Source of the DNA: Phytopseudomonas seleniipraecipitans | GTDB taxonomy: Bacteria; Pseudomonadota; Gammaproteobacteria; Pseudomonadales; Pseudomonadaceae | Reading direction: 5' to 3' | Length of the DNA stretch: 64,000 nt | Assembly (NCBI RefSeq): GCF_900102335.1 | Contig: NZ_FNBM01000003.1 | Span: forward strand, 228,995 to 292,994 | Shown: piece by piece, positions 58,644-64,000 of the stretch | Layout: the number at the start of each line of letters is the position of its first letter | How positions within the stretch are numbered: position 1 is the first letter of the stretch | Notes under the pieces: model-generated | What the model was told of the DNA's origin: nothing | Databases searched by the model: none | Seen by the model: only the letters and a program-made list of their open reading frames with translations | Program-made: the position numbers and the translations under genes

Positions 58644-59345
58644 GTGGCAGCCCGTAAAAAACCAGCCCCCAAGCGCGGCGCCAGCCGCTACAAGGCCCCG
58701 AGCAAACGCCCGGTACCAGGCTGGATCTGGCTGGCCTGCGGGCTGGTAGTCGGGGTATTTGCCATGCTGCTGTTCAATCTGCAGCCGGGCAGCGACGCGA
58801 TCAAACGCGACAAGCCACAGCCCGAGCGCGCCAGCACCACGCCAAAGCCGCAACCGTCTTCCACCAGTCAGGAGCCGGGCAAGCCCAAATACGACTTCTA
58901 CACCCTGCTGCCAGAGTCGGAAGTCATCGTGCCGCCGGATGCCTTACCCCCGCCGGCCACACCCACGCCTGAGCAGAAGCCCGTCACCCCGGAAGAAGCC
59001 GCGAAGATCGACGCAGCGCGTGCACAAGCGGCCCTGAACGGTCAGACGCCACCGCCGGCGCCACCCGTGGCTGCGCCGCCTGCCGCCGTGCAGGCGCCAC
59101 TGACCACGCAGTTTTTCCTGCAAGCCGGTTCGTTCCGCCGCAAGGACGACGCAGAAGGCGTGCGGGCGCAAATCACCCTGCTCGGCCAGAGCGTGCGCGT
59201 CGAGTCCGGCACGGTGCGTGACGAAACCTGGCACCGCGTGCTGGTCGGCCCGTTCGCCAATCGCGAGCAACTGGCCCAGTCGCAAAAGACCCTAGCCGCC
59301 AATGGCTTCAGTAATCTGTTGCTGCAACAGCGCCAGAGCCGCTAA
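58644..59345 (+). CDS. SPOR-domain protein, FtsN-like
   Basis: A 233-residue bitopic protein: basic N-terminus (ARKKPAPKRG), TM (GWIWLACGLVVGVFAMLLF, ~25-45), Pro-rich linker and C-terminal SPOR domain (TQFFLQAGSFRRKDDAE). It should go to division septa. The GTG start is directly after the argS stop. The position matches the gene between argS and hslV in other pseudomonads. Confidence 0.9.
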   Translation: MAARKKPAPKRGASRYKAPSKRPVPGWIWLACGLVVGVFAMLLFNLQPGSDAIKRDKPQPERASTTPKPQPSSTSQEPGKPKYDFYTLLPESEVIVPPDALPPPATPTPEQKPVTPEEAAKIDAARAQAALNGQTPPPAPPVAAPPAAVQAPLTTQFFLQAGSFRRKDDAEGVRAQITLLGQSVRVESGTVRDETWHRVLVGPFANREQLAQSQKTLAANGFSNLLLQQRQSR

Positions 59346-59613
59346 GCCCCATACGGCTCTGCAGCCTAGACAGGCTGCAGCGTGGGGATAGGGGCCGCTC
59401 AACGATGATGGCTCCCACCCTCCAGCGTGGGATCTAAGGCCCAGGCGCTCTGCGCCGTGTTGCCCCAACAGCGGACGCGGAGCGTCCTTGGATGCATTGC
59501 CACGCGGAGCGTGAGGAACGATCCGATCACGGCTTCGGCCCCGGATTGCGCCTGCGAGCTAATCCAGGCTACATCCAGCCAGACAGACAGTAACGTGGCG
59601 GGGGCGGCCCCTC

Positions 59614-59691
59614 GTAGGGTGGACGACGCTTGCCTGCGCGGCCCGATCCGTCCATCGCAATGGTGGACAAAAAGAGCGTTGTCCACCCTAC
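59614..59691 (+). repeat. Dispersed palindromic repeat, copy 3
   Basis: A 78-bp copy with ends GTAGGGTGGACGACGCTT and AGAGCGTTGTCCACCCTAC. Its interior (CGCGGCCCGA-CCGTCCA) matches copy 1 in the same orientation. Confidence 0.82.
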
Positions 59692-59767
59692 GGGCGTGAG
59701 TGTCTGCTCCCGTCTTAGGCCAGCCGCTCGCAGGCAGAGCCGTTTTGTGACCGCTCATGCCTTCCGG

Positions 59768-59796
59768 CTTGAACCGCACGCAATCCATCCCCATAT
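59768..59796 (+). promoter_or_regulatory. Sigma-32 (RpoH) heat-shock promoter of hslVU
   Basis: CTTGAA and CCCCATAT are separated by 15 bases, an almost perfect match to the RpoH consensus, 38 bases before the hslV start. hslVU is a known heat-shock operon. Confidence 0.85.
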
Positions 59797-59833
59797 AACA
59801 GGTCAACCCCGGAGCTGCCGAAGGAGCACGCCC

Positions 59834-60370
59834 TTGACCACTATCGTTTCTGTTCGCCGCCACGGCAAAGTCGTCATGGGTGGCGACGGCCAGGTTTCCC
59901 TCGGCAATACCGTGATGAAAGGCAATGCGAAGAAAGTTCGCCGCCTGTACCACGGTCAGGTCATCGCCGGTTTCGCCGGCGCCACCGCTGATGCCTTCAC
60001 CCTGTTCGAGCGTTTTGAATCGCAGCTGGAAAGGCACCAGGGCCACTTGGTTCGCGCGGCCGTCGAACTCGCCAAAGACTGGCGTACCGACCGCTCGCTG
60101 AGCCGCCTGGAAGCCATGCTGGCGGTTGCCAACAAAGACGCCTCGCTGATCATCACCGGCAACGGTGACGTGGTCGAACCCGAGCATGGCCTGATCGCCA
60201 TGGGCTCTGGCGGTGGCTTCGCCCAGGCTGCGGCGCTGGCACTGCTGCAGAAAGGCAGCGAAGACCTCGACGCCCGCGAGATTGCCGAAACTGCGTTGAA
60301 AATCGCTGGTTCCATCTGCGTTTTCACCAATCAGAACCTGACCATCGAGGAGCTGGACTCGGCCATCTAG
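59834..60370 (+). CDS. hslV: HslV protease subunit (ClpQ)
   Basis: A 178-residue proteasome-like peptidase. After Met removal Thr1 is the nucleophile in [17 protein letters not shown] and [11 protein letters not shown] are conserved. The start is TTG 59834 with AAGGAG 7 bases upstream; no ATG gives the correct N-terminal Thr. Works with HslU, 24 bp downstream. Confidence 0.97.
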   Translation: MTTIVSVRRHGKVVMGGDGQVSLGNTVMKGNAKKVRRLYHGQVIAGFAGATADAFTLFERFESQLERHQGHLVRAAVELAKDWRTDRSLSRLEAMLAVANKDASLIITGNGDVVEPEHGLIAMGSGGGFAQAAALALLQKGSEDLDAREIAETALKIAGSICVFTNQNLTIEELDSAI

Positions 60371-60394
60371 GCCAGTCCGGATCGGAGCCCGCTC

Positions 60395-61732
60395 ATGTCC
60401 ATGACACCCCGCGAGATCGTCCACGAACTCAACCGCCATATCATCGGCCAGGATGACGCCAAGCGCGCCGTGGCCATCGCCCTGCGCAACCGCTGGCGGC
60501 GCATGCAGCTGCCGCTGGAGCTGCGCGCTGAGGTCACGCCGAAGAACATCCTGATGATCGGTCCGACCGGTGTCGGCAAGACCGAGATCGCCCGTCGCCT
60601 GGCCAAGCTGGCCAATGCGCCGTTCCTGAAAGTGGAAGCGACCAAGTTCACCGAGGTCGGCTATGTCGGCCGCGACGTCGAGTCGATCATCCGCGACCTC
60701 GCCGATGCCGCCCTGAAAATGCTGCGCGAGCAGGAAATCCTGCGCGTTCGCCATCGCGCTGAAGACGCCGCCGAAGATCGCATTCTCGATGCCCTGCTGC
60801 CACCGGCGCGCAATGGCTTCGCCGAAGAGGCGGCGTCAGGTGATTCCAACACCCGCCAGCTGTTCCGCAAGCGCCTGCGTGAAGGCCAGCTGGACGACAA
60901 GGAAATCGAGATCGAGGTAGCCGACAGCCCTGCCGGCATCGAGATCATGACGCCGCCCGGCATGGAAGAAATGACCAGCCAGCTGCAGAACCTTTTCTCC
61001 AACATGGGCAAGGGCAAGCAGAAGAGCCGCAAGCTCAAGGTCAAAGACGCCTTCAAGCTGGTGCGTGAGGAAGAGGCTGGGCGCCTGGTCAACGAGGAAG
61101 AGCTCAAGGCCAAGGCCCTGGAAGCGGTCGAGCAGCACGGCATCGTATTCATCGACGAAATCGACAAAGTGGCCAAGCGCGCCAACGCCGGCGGCGCCGA
61201 CGTGTCTCGGGAAGGCGTGCAGCGCGATTTGCTGCCGTTGATCGAAGGCTGCACGGTCAATACCAAGCTGGGCATGGTCAAAACCGACCACATCCTGTTC
61301 ATCGCTTCCGGCGCTTTCCACCTCAGCAAGCCCAGCGACCTGGTGCCGGAGCTGCAAGGTCGCCTGCCGATTCGTGTCGAACTCAAGGCGCTGTCGCCAG
61401 AAGATTTCGAGCGCATCCTCAGCGAGCCGCATGCCTCGCTCACCGAGCAGTACGTAGCGCTGCTGCAGACCGAGGGCCTCGGCGTGGAATTCGCCGCAGA
61501 CGGCATCAAGCGTCTCGCCGAAATCGCCTGGCAGGTCAATGAGAAGACCGAGAACATCGGGGCCCGTCGCCTGCACACGCTGCTCGAACGCTTGCTGGAG
61601 GAAGTCTCCTTCAGCGCTGGCGACCTGGCTGGCCAGCAGAATGGCGAGGTAATCCGCATCGACGCGGCCTACGTCAATAGCCACCTCGGCGAGCTGGCGC
61701 AGGATGAAGACCTGTCACGCTATATTCTGTAA
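60395..61732 (+). CDS. hslU: HslU ATPase subunit (ClpY)
   Basis: A 445-residue AAA+ unfoldase with Walker [10 protein letters not shown], Walker B VFIDEIDK, the GYVGRD pore loop and a C-terminal DLSRYIL that docks into HslV. Confidence 0.98.
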   Translation: MSMTPREIVHELNRHIIGQDDAKRAVAIALRNRWRRMQLPLELRAEVTPKNILMIGPTGVGKTEIARRLAKLANAPFLKVEATKFTEVGYVGRDVESIIRDLADAALKMLREQEILRVRHRAEDAAEDRILDALLPPARNGFAEEAASGDSNTRQLFRKRLREGQLDDKEIEIEVADSPAGIEIMTPPGMEEMTSQLQNLFSNMGKGKQKSRKLKVKDAFKLVREEEAGRLVNEEELKAKALEAVEQHGIVFIDEIDKVAKRANAGGADVSREGVQRDLLPLIEGCTVNTKLGMVKTDHILFIASGAFHLSKPSDLVPELQGRLPIRVELKALSPEDFERILSEPHASLTEQYVALLQTEGLGVEFAADGIKRLAEIAWQVNEKTENIGARRLHTLLERLLEEVSFSAGDLAGQQNGEVIRIDAAYVNSHLGELAQDEDLSRYIL

Positions 61733-61740
61733 GTAGCGCA

Positions 61741-61783
61741 GAGCCGCGCGGCACCAGGCAGCTGCCTGGGCGCTTCGCGGCTC
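61741..61783. other. Strong stem-loop between hslU and the DUF971 gene
   Basis: GAGCCGCG (61741-61748) pairs with CGCGGCTC (61776-61783), enclosing a 16-bp perfect palindrome (61754-61769). No T-run follows, so it is not a standard terminator; it may be an attenuator or RNA-stability element. Confidence 0.5.
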
Positions 61784-61804
61784 GTGGCACAGCTGGAGGC
61801 TGTC

Positions 61805-62176
61805 GTGCTCATCCCCACCTCGATCAAGCTGCACAAGGCGTCGCGCACGCTGGAGCTGCACTACGGCAACGACAGTTATCAGTTGCCCGCTGAGTTTCTG
61901 CGCGTGCATTCGCCGTCGGCCGAAGTGCAGGGACATGGCAAACCGATTCTGCAGACCGGCAAGATCAATGTGGGGCTGATCGGCATCGAGCCGGCCGGCA
62001 ATTACGCTCTCAAGCTGACGTTCGACGACGGTCACGACAGTGGGCTGTTTACCTGGGATTACTTGCACCAGTTGGCCTTGCGCCAAGAGGAACTATGGTG
62101 CGATTACCTGGCCGCCCTGGCCGCCGCCGGCAAGTCCCGCGACCCTGATGAATCGGTGGTGCGCCTGATGCTTTGA
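61805..62176 (+). CDS. DUF971 protein (gamma-butyrobetaine hydroxylase-like N-terminal domain)
   Basis: A 123-residue single-domain protein with the pattern LPAEFLRVHSPSAEVQGHG and FDDGHDSGLFTWDYLHQL. Related domains occur in iron-sulfur cluster and P-loop (Mrp/ApbC) contexts. Start chosen at GTG 61805, with GGAGG 5 bases upstream; GTG 61784 is the alternative. Confidence 0.88.
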   Translation: MLIPTSIKLHKASRTLELHYGNDSYQLPAEFLRVHSPSAEVQGHGKPILQTGKINVGLIGIEPAGNYALKLTFDDGHDSGLFTWDYLHQLALRQEELWCDYLAALAAAGKSRDPDESVVRLML

Positions 62177-62225
62177 TCTGCCGCTGACGCGATCACAGCG
62201 CCACGACCAAGATTCGATCAGTAAT

Positions 62226-62255
62226 AAAACGCCCGGCATAACAGCCGGGCGTTTT
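62226..62255. terminator. Bidirectional rho-independent terminator
   Basis: AAAACGCCCGGC-N6-GCCGGGCGTTTT, a 12-bp perfect stem with A- and T-tracts, between the convergent DUF971 and phasin genes. Confidence 0.92.
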
Positions 62256-62273
62256 CATTTACACGGTGCACTG

Positions 62274-63053
62274 TCAGGGCTGGTTATCTGCGGCTGGCGG
62301 CACGCTGCTGGCCGGGCTCGCCGCCGTCGTGCTCTTGGGCGCTACCTTGGTGGCTGAAGGCTTCTTGGCAGCCGGTTTACGCACAGGCTTTGTACCCGAC
62401 TGCGGCGTTGCATCGGCTGCGGCTTTGGCGGTGCTTTTAACAGTGGTTGCCGCCTTGCTTAGCGGTGCGCGTTTCGCCGCGGCAGGCTTGGCTGCAACGT
62501 TGTTAACCGCAGTCTTGGCGGGCGATTTCGAGGCCTTCTCCTTGGCCGCGCTATTGCCCACCGCCGGTTTGGCGACGGCCTTGGCGGCAGCTGGCTTGCG
62601 TACGGCCGCCTTCGTCGCTTGCGGTGCCTTGGCCGATGAGCCCAGCAATGCTTCTAACTGGGTGGTCAGCACATCGACCTTATCGTTGAGCGCCTTGACC
62701 TCGCCGCGGCTCGGTACGCCCAGTCGCGAGATAGCGCTGTTGAGACGTTTGTCGAAGGCCTCTTCGATCACACCCCACTTGCCGATGGCCTTTTCCTTGA
62801 CCTCATCGACACGGGATCTCGTGCCGCCCGGCTTGGCGGACGAGGCTGCTTCATCGGCTTGGCTCGAGGCCGCGCTCTTGGCTGCCTTCTCGGCTTTTTC
62901 GCCGTCCTTGACCAGCGTATCGAACAGCTTGGTGCCGTCCTTGCTGACCTTGGAGTAGGCGCCAAGACCCGCCAACCAGATCTGCCGCGAGTACTTCTCG
63001 ACCTCGCCGACCCACGAACCGGTCTGCTTTTCGATTTTCTTTTTGACAGCCAT
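62274..63053 (-). CDS. phaF: Polyhydroxyalkanoate granule-associated protein PhaF (phasin)
   Basis: A 259-residue two-domain phasin. Residues 1-~145 are the granule-binding amphipathic domain (SRQIWLAGLGAYSK, FDKRLNSAISRLGVPSR); the rest is a basic Ala/Lys/Pro-rich histone H1-like tail that binds DNA (AAKPAAAKR, PVRKPAAKK). GAGGAGA precedes the ATG. The usual phaC1-phaZ-phaC2-phaD genes are not between it and the DUF971 gene, and no phaI is visible upstream in this window. Confidence 0.88.
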   Translation of the reverse strand: MAVKKKIEKQTGSWVGEVEKYSRQIWLAGLGAYSKVSKDGTKLFDTLVKDGEKAEKAAKSAASSQADEAASSAKPGGTRSRVDEVKEKAIGKWGVIEEAFDKRLNSAISRLGVPSRGEVKALNDKVDVLTTQLEALLGSSAKAPQATKAAVRKPAAAKAVAKPAVGNSAAKEKASKSPAKTAVNNVAAKPAAAKRAPLSKAATTVKSTAKAAADATPQSGTKPVRKPAAKKPSATKVAPKSTTAASPASSVPPAADNQP

Positions 63054-63573
63054 CCTGCTCTCCTCATTGAGTTGCGTGATGTGCTCGCGCTATGGCTCAG
63101 CCCATCCACTTTTTTCGACAGGCGCGAACCTATCGGGAGGGAATGCCGAGCTGGTGCGGGACGCTGCCACGCAATCAAAGGGCTGCCCGATCTTCCCAGG
63201 TGTGCGCAGTGGTCGTTCTTACGTACGGCGCTATCGATTCGGCTGGCGCCTGCCTCGATCTCTCATTGACCTGTTTCCCGCTGCGCTGTTCCGCTTATGC
63301 GTCGATGGGGCTATAGGCTGACGAGGTTTACCGGCCAGCAAGAACGAACTTCATCAGACGGGTCAGGCACATAGCTGGGCTAACACATCGCTGGATATGC
63401 GCGAAGCAGTTTGAAGAGGGGATTCATAGCGCACAGTTATCTGCGCGTCGGGATAGCGCGCTATGCTGGTAAGGAAGGGAGGAAACCTGCCAATCGACGC
63501 GAGCCTGACGCCCGCAGCAAGCAGCCTGTGAAAACGTCCGGGTGAACGAGGTCACAGGCTTCGTGCAGTTTAA
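63054..63573. other. 520-bp intergenic region (phaF promoter side)
   Basis: It should contain the phaF promoter on the minus strand. An 8-bp inverted pair GCCTGTGA/TCACAGGC (63524-63531, 63552-63559) may be part of the 3' end of the AlgP-like transcript. Open frames here have no Shine-Dalgarno or recognisable product. Confidence 0.45.
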
Positions 63574-64000
63574 TCAGCTGCCGGTAGGCGGCGTGACACC
63601 ATTGGCGGTGCTGGTAGCAGGAGCCGCCGTGGCAGGCGTTTCATTGGCAGGCTTGCTCGCGCCTGGAGTCGCGGCTGCAGGCTTGGTGGTGACGGGCTTC
63701 GCGGCAGCTTTGGCGGCTGGCTTAGCGGCAGCGGGCTTCGCGGCAGCTTTGGCGGCCGGCTTGGCAGCAGCAGGTTTCGCAGCAGCTTTAGCGGCTGGCT
63801 TGGCAGCAGCCGGTTTCGCAGCGGCTTTGGCGGCTGGCTTGGCAGCAGCCGGTTTCGCAACAGCTTTAGCGGCTGGCTTGGCAGCAGCGGGTTTCGCAGC
63901 AGCTTTGGCGGCCGGCTTGGCAGCAGCCGGTTTCGCAACAGCTTTAGCGGCTGGCTTGGCAGCAGCGGGTTTCGCAGCAGCTTTGGCGGCCGGCTTGGCA
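63574..64000 (-). CDS. algP: AlgP-like histone H1-like AAKP-repeat protein, N-terminus outside window
   Basis: The minus-strand frame ending at TGA 63574-63576 reads as continuous AAKP/AAAK repeats, then a tail ending ANGVTPPTGS. It is open to the window edge, so only ~141 codons of the 3' end are seen. Composition and repeats match the AlgP (AlgR3) C-terminus, a DNA-binding tail implicated in alginate regulation. A PhaF-type tail is an alternative, but the repeats are longer and more regular. Confidence 0.72.
   Translation of the reverse strand, partial: AKPAAKAAAKPAAAKPAAKAVAKPAAAKPAAKAAAKPAAAKPAAKAVAKPAAAKPAAKAAAKPAAAKPAAKAAAKPAAAKPAAKAAAKPAAAKPAAKAAAKPVTTKPAAATPGASKPANETPATAAPATSTANGVTPPTGS
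63836..63991 (-). repeat. Two perfect 78-bp tandem repeats inside the AlgP-like gene
   Basis: The units 63836-63913 and 63914-63991 are identical; each consists of two related 39-bp (13-codon) halves. The series of 39-bp units continues leftwards with more divergence and off the window to the right. It stays in frame. Confidence 0.9.

Larger units (their letters stand above)
59346..59833. other. 488-bp intergenic region with palindromes, repeat copy 3 and the hslVU promoter
   Basis: After a 9-bp hairpin (59359-59380), it has short palindromes with GGACGCGGAGCGTCC and CACGCGGAGCGTG, a dispersed repeat copy (59614-59691) and the heat-shock promoter. No coding frame is convincing. Confidence 0.6.

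Noticed and set aside
59399..60754. 451-codon open frame on the minus strand
   Set aside because: Covers hslV and its promoter region in antisense; no domain and no Shine-Dalgarno.
62266..62958. Ala/Leu-rich plus-strand frame
   Set aside because: Antisense of the AAKP tail of PhaF; composition is explained by that repeat.
63570..63938. Minus-strand frame rich in RNRLLPSQP repeats
   Set aside because: It is the +1 shadow of the AlgP-like frame, which uses the stop at 63574-63576.
63780..64000. CRISPR-like series of short repeats
   Set aside because: The 39-bp units are contiguous, without spacers, and code in frame for AAKP repeats; they are a protein repeat.

Overview
The window is a stretch of a high-GC gammaproteobacterial chromosome, almost certainly Pseudomonas (sensu lato, possibly the mendocina/alcaligenes side). 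Evidence is the type IV pilus order pilM-N-O-P-Q followed by aroK-aroB-damX-gltB-gltD and then hemE, the block ponA-maeB-M48 protease-nuclease-rpmE-priA-argS-SPOR-hslV-hslU, a PhaF phasin and an AlgP-like AAKP-repeat protein. Product calls and domain limits come from reading the translations; no database search was possible.

Layout. 1-2.2 kb: end of an SLC13-type permease, trxC and an orphan ParA. 2.45-20.4 kb: one long, tightly overlapping plus-strand operon for an aryl polyene (APE) pigment: KS-like chain length factor, two ACPs, a ligase-dehydratase fusion, glycosyltransferase, two acyltransferases, an ammonia-lyase for the aromatic starter, thioesterase, LolA-like carrier, MMPL/RND exporter, antiporter-like membrane protein, flavin halogenase-like enzyme, methyltransferase, DUF3261 lipoprotein, ketosynthase, dehydratase, ketoreductase and a second ketosynthase, followed by two small exported proteins. 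21.3-26.7 kb: a separate module bounded by inverted copies of a palindromic repeat. It holds an ICMT-like methyltransferase, a second APE-type dehydratase, a two-gene ABC exporter, a third ACP, and a second ketosynthase plus chain length factor pair. 26.7-30.2 kb, minus strand: DarA-like and DarB-like dialkylresorcinol genes with a BtrH-like acyltransferase and a small unrecognised protein.

30.2-63 kb is core genome: DUF2141 protein, hemE, gldA, gltD-gltB, a DamX-like SPOR protein, aroB-aroK, pilQPONM, ponA, maeB, an M48 protease, a thermonuclease-like protein, rpmE, priA, argS, a SPOR protein, hslVU behind a near-consensus sigma-32 promoter, a DUF971 protein, a phasin (without the PHA synthase genes I would expect beside it) and the 3' end of an AlgP-like gene.

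How it may work together (inference): the ammonia-lyase gives an aryl-acrylate, the ligase loads it on an ACP, and the ApeO:ApeC-like KS-CLF with KR and the split dehydratase (one half fused to the ligase, one half free) extends it to a polyene. Acyltransferases, glycosyltransferase, LolA-like carrier and MMPL exporter anchor and move it to the outer membrane. The neighbouring second KS-CLF/ACP/DH set has no ketoreductase of its own and may borrow the APE one. With DarA/DarB and the BtrH-like acyltransferase it could make a resorcinol or an acyl-amine partner joined to, or exported beside, the pigment. This combined locus is the most interesting part of the window.
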